Positions 15,611 to 24,816 of a stretch of 56,492 nucleotides of DNA are shown piece by piece. How positions within the stretch are numbered: the stretch's first letter is position 1; every line of letters starts with the position of its first letter. The DNA comes from Caulobacter vibrioides (lineage in GTDB: Bacteria; Pseudomonadota; Alphaproteobacteria; Caulobacterales; Caulobacteraceae). A program made the translations under genes and the position numbers. The stretch covers positions 1 to 56,492 of the forward strand of contig LNIY01000083.1 in NCBI GenBank assembly GCA_001449105.1. Direction: 5' to 3'. The notes beneath the pieces are model-generated. The model did no database searches. It saw only the letters and a list, made by a program, of their open reading frames with translations, and was not told the DNA's origin.

Positions 15611-17385
15611 TCCGCCGGTTCGCTCCCCTTTCCCTTTCGGCCTCGCTCGTCGTCCTGACGGCCCTGGCCCCGGCCGCCTCGGCCCTGGCCGACGGCTATG
15701 CCGGCGACCGGGTCTACCGCCCGGCCCGCGCCGCGCCGCGCGCGCCGGCGCCGGTGGTCGCCTACGCGCCGCCGCCGGTCGCCGACCAGGTGCTGCGGGT
15801 CGACCTGACCGCCGGGCCCGACGCCCGGGTTCTGAACCTGCCGCGCGGCAAGTCGGCGATCATCGAGCTGCCGGTCGACGTGCGCGACATGCTGGTGACC
15901 AATCCGCAGGTGGCCGACGCCGTGCTGCGCAATCCGCGCCGCATCTACGTGCTGGGCGTGGGCAAGGGGTCGACCGACGCGGTGTTCTTCGACGCCGCCG
16001 GCCGCCGCCTGCTGTCGCTGGCCATCCGCGTCGACGAGGACTCCGGCCTGCTGCAGGACACCCTGCGCAAGGTGCTGCCCGACTCCCGCATCGAGGTGCA
16101 GCCGGTGCGCGACAGCGTCATCCTGACCGGCACCGTGGCCAACGCCGCCGACTCCAGCAAGGCCGCCCTGGTCGCCGCCCAGTTCGTCGCCAAGCCCGAG
16201 CAGGTGGTCAACATGCTGAGCATCGCCGGCAAGGACCAGGTGATGCTCAAGGTCCGCGTCGTCGAGGTCCAGCGCAACATCATCAAGCAGCTGGGCGTCT
16301 CGACCAACAACCTGCTCAACGACGGCTTCAAGACCTACAGCCTGGGCCGCGAGAACACCTTCGCGGTCAACGGCGGCATGGTCGGCGGGGCGGACCTCTG
16401 CTACGGCCGCAACAACCTGCGCACGACCAACCACACCCAGAGCGGCACGACCACCGGCAGCAGCACCTCGTCGAGCAACAGCGCCACGACCGGCTCGAGC
16501 GCCTCGGCGACCTGGTCCGGCGCCCTGCCGCCGGTGACCAAGACCATCTACGACGTCAACGGCAATCCGGTGACGGTGCTGGCGGACCAGACCGGTACCT
16601 TCAACCAGACCGTCTCCAACTCGACCGGCTCGACCAACGCCCTGACGAGCACGCTTTCCACCGTGGCCAGCACCGCGTGGCAGACCGTCACCGGCAACAA
16701 CCTCAACGCCTGTCTTCAGGCCTTCGAGCGGGTGGGCCTGGTGCGCACCCTGGCCGAACCGAACCTGACCGTCGTGTCGGGCGAGGCGGGCAAGTTCCTG
16801 GCCGGCGGCGAGTTCCCGGTTCCGACCGGCAGCGACGAGAACGGCCGCGTCACCATCGAGTTCAAGCCCTACGGCGTCGGCCTCGGCTACACCCCCGTGG
16901 TGATGTCGGGCGGCCGCATCTCGCTGAAGCTGTCGACCGAGGTGTCGGAGCTGTCGAGCCTGGGCGCCTTCACCGTCTCCACCGGCACCAGCTCGACGCT
17001 GGTGGTTCCCGGCCTGTCGGTCCGCCGCGCCGAGACCACCGTCGAGCTGCCGTCGGGCGGGGCCCTGATGATCGCCGGCCTGCTGCACCAGCAGACCAAG
17101 GAGAACATCGACTCCCTGCCGGGCATGACCTCGCTGCCGGTGCTGGGATCGCTGTTCCGCTCGCGCGACTACCTGAACGGCGAGACCGAGCTGGTGGTGA
17201 TCATCACCCCCTACATCGTCGACCCGACCCGGCCGCAGGACCAGCAGACGCCGGCCGACGGCCTGCAGATCGCCGGCGACATGAGCACGGTGCTGCTGGG
17301 CCGCCTGAACAAGGTGGTCAAGGCCCCGCCGGGCGCCAACTCCGAACGGACCTACCAGGGTCCGGTCGGCTACGTGATCGAATGA
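15607..17385 (+). CDS. cpaC: Flp pilus secretin CpaC
   Basis: The 592-residue protein has a signal peptide (to about residue 28), an Ala/Pro-rich linker, the N0-like domain (about 58-145), a BON-like region (about 145-200; DSRIEVQPVRDSVILTGTV) and the secretin barrel from about 375 (LAEPNLTVVSGEAGKFLAGG) to VIITPYIVDP near residue 540. It forms the outer-membrane channel for the pilus. Between residues about 258 and 370 lies a Ser/Thr/Asn-rich insertion with a Cys at each end (LCYGRN and NACLQ), which makes it longer than usual CpaC proteins. The ATG overlaps the cpaB stop. Confidence 0.94.
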   Translation: MIRRFAPLSLSASLVVLTALAPAASALADGYAGDRVYRPARAAPRAPAPVVAYAPPPVADQVLRVDLTAGPDARVLNLPRGKSAIIELPVDVRDMLVTNPQVADAVLRNPRRIYVLGVGKGSTDAVFFDAAGRRLLSLAIRVDEDSGLLQDTLRKVLPDSRIEVQPVRDSVILTGTVANAADSSKAALVAAQFVAKPEQVVNMLSIAGKDQVMLKVRVVEVQRNIIKQLGVSTNNLLNDGFKTYSLGRENTFAVNGGMVGGADLCYGRNNLRTTNHTQSGTTTGSSTSSSNSATTGSSASATWSGALPPVTKTIYDVNGNPVTVLADQTGTFNQTVSNSTGSTNALTSTLSTVASTAWQTVTGNNLNACLQAFERVGLVRTLAEPNLTVVSGEAGKFLAGGEFPVPTGSDENGRVTIEFKPYGVGLGYTPVVMSGGRISLKLSTEVSELSSLGAFTVSTGTSSTLVVPGLSVRRAETTVELPSGGALMIAGLLHQQTKENIDSLPGMTSLPVLGSLFRSRDYLNGETELVVIITPYIVDPTRPQDQQTPADGLQIAGDMSTVLLGRLNKVVKAPPGANSERTYQGPVGYVIE

Positions 17386-17396
17386 GGACGCGGACC

Positions 17397-18095
17397 ATGA
17401 CGCGAGCCAAGACCTTCCGTGCGGTCCTCGCCGGCGCCGGCCTGATGGCCCTGGCCGCCTGCGCCTCGACCGGCGCCGCCCCCTCGGGCCAGGCCGCCGC
17501 GCCGCTCACGCCCACCGAGCAATGGACCGACAAGGTCAAGGTCGAGGCGGCTCCCGACGAGGTGCTGCTGGCCGTTCACGCCGAAGGCCTGTCGCCCCGG
17601 CAGGTTCAGGCCCTGGACGGCCTGCTGGCCCGCTTCACCGAGGCCGAGGCCCGGGAGCTGGTGGTGCTGGCGCCGGTGGGCGGCCCCGAGGCCCCGGCCG
17701 CGGGCCGCATGGCCGCCGCGGCGCGGGCCTATCTGATCGACGCCGGCGCGCCGCGCTTCGCGGTCCGCATCGACTCCTACCCGGCCGACGGCGACAAGGC
17801 GCCGCCGCTGCGGGTGGGCTACCTGCGGCACACCGCCGAGGTTCCGCGCTGCGGAGCCTGGGGCAACCTGACCGCGACGCGCAACAACGACGCCTATGCC
17901 AACTTCGGCTGCGCCGTCACCGCCAACATCGCCGCCCAGGTGGCCAACCCCGCCGACCTGCAAGGGCCGCGTCGCGAGGATCCGGCCGACGCCATCCGGC
18001 GCGGCGTGGTGATGGGCAAGTACCGCGCGGGCGAGCCGACCGCGTCGCAGAAGGACACCCAGTCCGACGGCGCCGTTTCGCGGGTGGTGAAATGA
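17397..18095 (+). CDS. cpaD: Pilus assembly lipoprotein CpaD
   Basis: The 232-residue protein has a lipoprotein signal ending in LAAC (Cys22), so it is probably an outer-membrane lipoprotein. The segment CGAWGNLTATRNNDAYANFGCAVTANIAAQVANPADL is typical of CpaD proteins, which help assemble or stabilise the CpaC secretin. I choose the ATG at 17397, with GAGGA 8 bases before it, over an in-frame ATG at 17382 that overlaps the cpaC stop but lacks a ribosome-binding site. Its own stop overlaps the cpaE ATG. Confidence 0.92.
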   Translation: MTRAKTFRAVLAGAGLMALAACASTGAAPSGQAAAPLTPTEQWTDKVKVEAAPDEVLLAVHAEGLSPRQVQALDGLLARFTEAEARELVVLAPVGGPEAPAAGRMAAAARAYLIDAGAPRFAVRIDSYPADGDKAPPLRVGYLRHTAEVPRCGAWGNLTATRNNDAYANFGCAVTANIAAQVANPADLQGPRREDPADAIRRGVVMGKYRAGEPTASQKDTQSDGAVSRVVK

Positions 18096-19672
18096 CGACC
18101 TTCCGGACCACAGATCCCGATCCCTTCGACCTGGGCTTCGAGGCCGACGACGAGTTCGCCGCCCCGGCCGGCGGCGATCCCTGGCGCACGGCGCCTGAGC
18201 CCGCCGCCGCCGCCGCCGCCGCCGCGGCGCCCTTCGATCCGTTCGCCGACTTCCCGCCGGCCCGGCCGCGCCCGGACGTCCGCGCCGCGGCTGCGGTCGC
18301 GCCCGGCCTGGCCAGCCTGGCCACCAACCCGTTCGCCGACCTGGCGCCGCCCGCGCCCGAGCCCGCGCGCCCGACCCTCGCGGCCGCCCCGGCGTCCGAG
18401 CCCGTCCCGCCGGCCGTGGACTGGGGCGTCTCGGCGCATGAGGAGGCGCTGCCCGGCGTCGACGTCGGCGTCGGCGAGGCCAGCGTGCCGCGCATCGCCA
18501 TCCACGCCTTCGGCGTCCGCGCCGAGACCCTGGCGGTCATCGAGGCCGCGGCGGCCGACCGCCGCATGGCCCGCGCCTCGGTCACCGCCCGCCATGGCGG
18601 CCTGGAGGCGGCCGTCGACTTCTACCAGAACCAGCCGACGCCCTCGCTGGTGCTGGTCGAGACCATGGACTCGGCCCAGCGCATGCTGGCCCTGCTGGAC
18701 GGCCTGGCCCAGGTCTGCGACCCGGGCACCAAGGTCGTGGTCATCGGCCAGACCAACGACATCGCCCTCTATCGCGAGCTGATGCGCCGCGGGGTCAGCG
18801 AATACCTGACCCAGCCCCGCAACCCGTTGCAGGTGATCCGCGCGGTCACCGCGCTCTATTCGGATCCGTCGGCCCCGTTCGTCGGCCGCCAGGTGTCGTT
18901 CGTCGGCGCCAAGGGCGGGGTGGGGGCCTCGACCCTGGCCCACAACTTCGCCTGGTCGATGGCCGAGCGGATGGAAGCGGCCACGGTCATCGTCGACCTC
19001 GACCTGCCGTTCGGCACGGCCGGCCTCGACTTCAACCAGGACCCGCTTCAGGGCGTGCTCGACGCGCTGAGCCAGCCCGAGCGCCTGGACCCGGTGCTGA
19101 TGGACCGCATGATGGTCCGCTGCGGCGACCGCCTGTCGCTGCTGGCCGCCCCGGCCACGCTGGAGCAGGACTACGACATCGGCGCCGAGGCCTACGAGGA
19201 GGTGACGCAGAAGATGCGCGGCGCCGCCCCGTTCGTGGTGCTGGACCTGCCGCATACCTGGGCGCCGTGGACCCGCAAGGTGCTGGTCGGCAGCGACGAC
19301 CTGGTCATCGTCGCCACGCCGGACCTCGCCTCGCTGAGGAACGCCAAGAACATCGTCGACCTGGTCCGCCAGGCCCGTCCCAACGACGTCCCGCCGCGCC
19401 TGGTTCTGAACCAGGTGGGCGTGCCGGGCCGTCCGGAGATCCCGGTCAAGGACTTCGGCGAGGCCCTGGGCGTGACGCCGTCGCTGGTGCTGCCGTTCGA
19501 TCCGAAGCTGTTCGGCCAGGCGGCCAACAACGGCCAGATGGTGGCCGAGGTGGCGCCGAAGTCGAAGGCGGCCGAGGGCGTCGATCACCTGGCGCGGCTG
19601 ATCAGCCGCCGCGAGGCGCCGCCGGTCGCCAAGTCGGCGTCGATCCTGTCGGGCCTGTTCAAGAAGAAGTAG
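18092..19672 (+). CDS. cpaE: CpaE, MinD-like pilus localisation ATPase
   Basis: The 526-residue protein has an Ala/Pro-rich N-terminal 130 residues with a nine-alanine run, a receiver-like domain (about 135-255; VLVETMDS, VVVIGQTNDIALYRELMRRGVSEYL) and a ParA/MinD ATPase domain with the deviant Walker A KGGVGAS near residue 275. In Caulobacter CpaE is polar and needed to place the pilus secretin at one cell pole. The poly-Ala/Pro N-terminal region is low-complexity, so its exact length may vary between strains. The ATG overlaps the cpaD stop; cpaF starts 6 bases after its stop. Confidence 0.93.
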   Translation: MTTFRTTDPDPFDLGFEADDEFAAPAGGDPWRTAPEPAAAAAAAAAPFDPFADFPPARPRPDVRAAAAVAPGLASLATNPFADLAPPAPEPARPTLAAAPASEPVPPAVDWGVSAHEEALPGVDVGVGEASVPRIAIHAFGVRAETLAVIEAAAADRRMARASVTARHGGLEAAVDFYQNQPTPSLVLVETMDSAQRMLALLDGLAQVCDPGTKVVVIGQTNDIALYRELMRRGVSEYLTQPRNPLQVIRAVTALYSDPSAPFVGRQVSFVGAKGGVGASTLAHNFAWSMAERMEAATVIVDLDLPFGTAGLDFNQDPLQGVLDALSQPERLDPVLMDRMMVRCGDRLSLLAAPATLEQDYDIGAEAYEEVTQKMRGAAPFVVLDLPHTWAPWTRKVLVGSDDLVIVATPDLASLRNAKNIVDLVRQARPNDVPPRLVLNQVGVPGRPEIPVKDFGEALGVTPSLVLPFDPKLFGQAANNGQMVAEVAPKSKAAEGVDHLARLISRREAPPVAKSASILSGLFKKK

Positions 19673-19678
19673 GGGCGA

Positions 19679-21175
<1,497 letters not shown>

Positions 21176-21184
21176 GGCGCGGCG

Positions 21185-22162
21185 ATGTTCATCCTGATCG
21201 CTGTCCTTGGTTTCATCACCATCGCGGGCCTCGGCTTCGTCCTGACGGGCGGCGGCGAGAGCGCGGGCGCCAAGGCGGCCAAGCGCGCCCAGGTGATCGT
21301 GGGCGGCGGCGAGCGCCAGGCCGCGGCGCGGGCCAAGGTCGCGGCCAACACCCCCGACGCCCGCCGCAAGCAGATCCTCAAGACGCTCAAGGAACAGGAC
21401 CGCAAGCAGAAGAAGGCCACCCTGACCATCGCCGCCCGCATGCGCGCGGCCGGCCTGGGCGAGAACGTCAGGATGTTCTGGATCATCAGCGGCGTGCTGG
21501 GGGTGTTCGTCACCCTGATCCTGCTGGCGGCGCGGCAGATGCCCCTGGTCGCCCTGGGCGGCGGCTTCGCGGCGGGTTTCGGCCTGCCGCGCTGGGTGAT
21601 CGGGTTCCTGGGCAAGAAGCGCACCAAGAAATTCATCGACGCCTTCGCCGACGCCATCGACATCATCGTCCGCGGCATCAAGTCAGGCCTGCCGGTGCAC
21701 GACTGCCTGAAGATCATCGGCAAGGAGAGCCCCGAGCCCCTGGCCAGCGAGTTCCAGACCCTGACCGAGAACATCGCCATGGGCATGCCGCTGGATAGCG
21801 CGCTGGAGCGGCTCTACGAGCGGATGCCGACCGCCGAGGTGCGGTTCTTCGCGATCGTGCTCAACATCCAGCAGAAGACCGGCGGCAATCTGGCCGAGGC
21901 GCTGGGCAACCTGTCGACGGTGCTGCGCTCGCGCAAGCTGATGGCCGAGAAGATCAAGGCCCTGTCGGCGGAAGCCGTGGCCTCGGCCTTCATCATCGGC
22001 TGCCTGCCGCCCGGCGTGATGATCCTGATCACGGTCATCGCTCCCGAATACATGAGCACCCTGTTCACCGACCTGCGCGGCCGCCTGATGCTGCTGGTCG
22101 CGGCGATCTGGATGAGCATGGGCATCTTCATCATGCGCCGCATGATCAACTTCAAGTTCTAG
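21185..22162 (+). CDS. tadB: Tad inner-membrane platform protein TadB (CpaG)
   Basis: The 325-residue protein has one N-terminal helix, a cytoplasmic region, paired helices around residues 95-135, the GspF-like four-helix domain (KRTKKFIDAFADAIDIIVRGIKSGLPVHDCL, residues 142 on) and paired C-terminal helices. It belongs to the T2SSF family and forms, with TadC, the inner-membrane platform on which CpaF acts. It starts 9 bases after cpaF with GGGCG upstream and is followed 10 bases later by tadC. Confidence 0.92.
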   Translation: MFILIAVLGFITIAGLGFVLTGGGESAGAKAAKRAQVIVGGGERQAAARAKVAANTPDARRKQILKTLKEQDRKQKKATLTIAARMRAAGLGENVRMFWIISGVLGVFVTLILLAARQMPLVALGGGFAAGFGLPRWVIGFLGKKRTKKFIDAFADAIDIIVRGIKSGLPVHDCLKIIGKESPEPLASEFQTLTENIAMGMPLDSALERLYERMPTAEVRFFAIVLNIQQKTGGNLAEALGNLSTVLRSRKLMAEKIKALSAEAVASAFIIGCLPPGVMILITVIAPEYMSTLFTDLRGRLMLLVAAIWMSMGIFIMRRMINFKF

Positions 22163-22172
22163 GGAGGCGCGC

Positions 22173-23159
22173 ATGGTCCAGATGCTGACGGATCCTTCGA
22201 ACCTGCTGACCGCCTTCGTGGCGCTGGTGGTGTTCGCCACCATCATCACGCTGGCCGCGCCCGTGATGAACAGCAGCGGCCTGGAGAGCCGACTGAAGTC
22301 GGTGGCCAACCGCCGCGAGGAGCTGCGCCGCCGCTCGCGCGCGGCCATGGCCCAGAAGGGCGGCGGCGGCTCCAGCCTGCGTCACAACGACGAGGGCATG
22401 TACAAGACCATCGTCGACCGCCTGCAGCTGTCGAAGCTGCTGGAAGACCCCAAGGTCGTCGACAAGCTGGCCCAGGCCGGCTTCCGCGGTCCCAAGCCGG
22501 TGTCGACCTTCTACTTCTTCCGCTTCGTGATGCCGTTCGCCTTCGCGCTGCTGGCGGCCGTCTACCTGTTCGGGATGAACGGCGTCGACATGCAGGCGAT
22601 GCAGAAGCTGGCGATCTGCGTCGGCGCCCTGACCGTCGGCTACTACGCCCCCAACCTCTACATCGAGAACGCCGCCCAGAAGCGTCGCGAGTCGATCGTC
22701 GCGGCCTTCCCCGACGCGCTCGACCTGCTGCTGATCTGCGTCGAGAGCGGCATGTCGATCGAGGCGGCGATCCAGAAGGTAAGCAACGAGGTCGGCACCA
22801 GCTCGATGGAGCTGGCCGAGGAGCTTTCCCTGCTCACCGCCGAGCTGTCCTACCTGCCCGACCGGCGCCTGGCCTATGAGGGCCTGGCCCGCCGCACCAA
22901 TCACCCGGGCATCAAGTCGGTGGCCACGGCCATGATCCAGGCCGAGCGCTACGGCACGCCCCTGGGCGCGGCCCTGCGGGTGATGGCCAAGGAAAACCGC
23001 GAGCTGCGCCTGTCGGCCGCCGAGAAGAAGGCCGCCAGCCTGCCGCCCAAGCTGACCGTGCCGATGATCGTGTTCTTCCTGCCGGTGCTGTTCATCGTCA
23101 TCCTCGGCCCGGCGATCCTGAAGATTTCCGACACCATGGCCAAGAAGCCGATCGGCTGA
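22173..23159 (+). CDS. tadC: Tad inner-membrane platform protein TadC (CpaH)
   Basis: The 328-residue T2SSF-family protein has a helix near residues 10-30, a cytoplasmic stretch of about 90 residues, paired helices about 115-160, the conserved ALDLLLICVESGMSIEAAIQ segment at about 185-204 and a C-terminal helix (VPMIVFFLPVLFIVILGPAIL). It partners TadB in the pilus platform. It is the last gene of the cpaB-tadC operon; the next gene is convergent after a hairpin. Confidence 0.92.
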   Translation: MVQMLTDPSNLLTAFVALVVFATIITLAAPVMNSSGLESRLKSVANRREELRRRSRAAMAQKGGGGSSLRHNDEGMYKTIVDRLQLSKLLEDPKVVDKLAQAGFRGPKPVSTFYFFRFVMPFAFALLAAVYLFGMNGVDMQAMQKLAICVGALTVGYYAPNLYIENAAQKRRESIVAAFPDALDLLLICVESGMSIEAAIQKVSNEVGTSSMELAEELSLLTAELSYLPDRRLAYEGLARRTNHPGIKSVATAMIQAERYGTPLGAALRVMAKENRELRLSAAEKKAASLPPKLTVPMIVFFLPVLFIVILGPAILKISDTMAKKPIG

Positions 23160-23165
23160 CGCCCC

Positions 23166-23205
23166 AAAAAGGCGACCCCCGCCGGCGCAGGTTCCGGCGA
23201 GGGTC
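23166..23205 (-). terminator. Terminator of the halogenase-like gene, shared convergent hairpin
   Basis: A 12-bp stem with one mismatch (23174-23185 against 23194-23205) and an 8-base loop lies between tadC and the convergent flavoprotein gene. Read on the minus strand, the stem is followed by GCC and TTTTT, so it is a terminator for the minus-strand gene. On the plus strand it lacks a T tract but could still help end the cpa message. Confidence 0.75.
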
Positions 23206-23220
23206 AGTCAGGGGAAGAGG

Positions 23221-24735
23221 TCAGCCGGCCAGGCGCGTCTCGGCGCGATCCAGGAACGCGGCGTGGCTCGGCAGCGCGGCGGCCGTGCGGGCGGCGATGC
23301 GCGAAAGGTCGTCCAGCCAGCCGTCGACCTGATCGTCGGCGACCACGGCGGTCATCGGGTGCGACGCGGCCGGGGTCACGCCCTGGCCCAGCAGCACCTG
23401 CACCCAGCTGCCTTCCTTGAAGAGGTCCTCGTCGCGGCTGAACACGCGGCCCGGGCCGGCGAACAGGGCCATGCGCTCAGCCAGGGTCTGCGGGATCTCC
23501 ATGGCTCGCCGGTCGGCCCAGAACGGCGTGTCCTCGCGTTCGGTGGCCTTGTAGTGCAGCACCAGGAAGTCGCGGATGCAGGCGTATTCGTCGGCGGTCT
23601 GGCGGTTGAACTCGGCGGTCAGGACGGGATCGAAGCCCTTGTCGGGGAACAGGGCCAGCAGGCGGGCCAGGCCCGACTGCACCAGGTGGATGCTGGTCGA
23701 CTCCAGCGGCTCCATGAAGCCGGCGGCCAGGCCCAGGGCCACGACGTTGCGGTTCCAGGACGCCTTGCGGCGGCCGGTCGTGAAGGTCAGCAGCCGCGGC
23801 TCGGCCAGCGCCTCGCCTTCCAGGTTGTCCATCAGCACGCGGACGGCGGCGTCCTTGTCGGTCCAGGCGCTGGAGAAGACATGGCCGTTGCCGGTGCGGT
23901 GCTGGAGGGGAATGCGCCACTGCCAGCCGGCGTCGCGGGCCCAGGCGCGGGTATAGGGAACCGGCGGGGCGTCGTCGCGGCTGGGCACGGCCCAGGCGCT
24001 GTCCATCGGCAGCCACTTGCGCCAGTCCTCGTAGCCGGTCTTCAGCGCCTCCTCGATCAGCAGGCCGCGGAAGCCCGAGCAGTCGATGAACAGGTCGCCC
24101 TCGACGCGGCGGTCGCCCTCCAGCGTCACGGCGCGCAGGAAGCCGGTTTCGCCGTGCTGGTCGACGCCGGTCACGCGGCCTTCGATCCGCTCGACGCCTC
24201 GGCTCTCCGCATAGGCGCGCAGGTGGCGGGCGTAGAGGGCGGCGTCGAAGTGGAAGGCCCAGGTCAGGGGCTCGCCCCCGGGTTGGGCCGGATGGGGCGG
24301 CGTGCGGCCGAAGCGGCCGGCGCGGGCGGCCAGGGCGTTTGCCGACCAGGCCCAGAAGTCCTCGCCGGCGGTTCCGCGCCGACGGGCGTCCAGCCAGTAG
24401 TGGTGGAAGGGCGTCACGCCCAGCGGCCGGCCGACCGGGCCGAAGGCGTGCATGTAGCGATGGCCCGGGCGCAGCCAGTCGACGAACTCGATGCCCAGCT
24501 TGATCGTGCCCTCCGTGGCCCGCAGGAAGGCGTCCTCGTCTAGGCCCAGGAAGGCGTTGAAGTTGCGCAGTTGCGGGATCGAGGCCTCGCCGACCCCCAC
24601 CGTGCCGATCGCCTCTGACTCCACCAGCCGGATCGCGACGCCGGGGCCCAGGGCCCGGGCCAGCATGGCCGCGCTCATCCAGCCGGCCGTGCCGCCGCCG
24701 ACGATGACGATCCTGTCGATGCGGTTTTCCGCCAT
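23221..24735 (-). CDS. Tryptophan-halogenase-like FAD-dependent protein
   Basis: The 504-residue flavoprotein belongs to the tryptophan 7-halogenase (PrnA) family. It has the FAD motif GGGTAGW (13-19), the halogenase motif WQWRIP at 271-276, the lysine at position 79 that aligns with the catalytic Lys of PrnA (GTIKLGI), and EPLESTSIHLVQSGL with the second conserved Glu. No flavin reductase is next to it. Homologues commonly neighbour TonB-dependent receptors for sugars in Caulobacter and Xanthomonas, where the true reaction is not known. GGAGG lies 6 bases before ATG 24735. It is downstream of the receptor gene but separated by a terminator, so it may receive read-through or have its own promoter. 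Confidence 0.9.
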   Translation of the reverse strand: MAENRIDRIVIVGGGTAGWMSAAMLARALGPGVAIRLVESEAIGTVGVGEASIPQLRNFNAFLGLDEDAFLRATEGTIKLGIEFVDWLRPGHRYMHAFGPVGRPLGVTPFHHYWLDARRRGTAGEDFWAWSANALAARAGRFGRTPPHPAQPGGEPLTWAFHFDAALYARHLRAYAESRGVERIEGRVTGVDQHGETGFLRAVTLEGDRRVEGDLFIDCSGFRGLLIEEALKTGYEDWRKWLPMDSAWAVPSRDDAPPVPYTRAWARDAGWQWRIPLQHRTGNGHVFSSAWTDKDAAVRVLMDNLEGEALAEPRLLTFTTGRRKASWNRNVVALGLAAGFMEPLESTSIHLVQSGLARLLALFPDKGFDPVLTAEFNRQTADEYACIRDFLVLHYKATEREDTPFWADRRAMEIPQTLAERMALFAGPGRVFSRDEDLFKEGSWVQVLLGQGVTPAASHPMTAVVADDQVDGWLDDLSRIAARTAAALPSHAAFLDRAETRLAG

Positions 24736-24771
24736 GGCCGCCTCCGCGACTGCTGTCTCCCACGAAAAAGC

Positions 24772-24801
24772 AAAAAGCCCCGCCGGCGGACCGGCGGGGC
24801 T
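24772..24801 (-). terminator. Terminator of the malA-like receptor gene
   Basis: A perfect 11-bp stem (AGCCCCGCCGG / CCGGCGGGGCT) with a 4-base loop lies 15 bases after the receptor stop. On the minus strand it runs into TTTTTGC and a further TTTTT. It lies between the receptor and halogenase genes and probably lowers expression of the second. Confidence 0.88.
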
Positions 24802-24816
24802 CTTCGAGGGGCGGCG

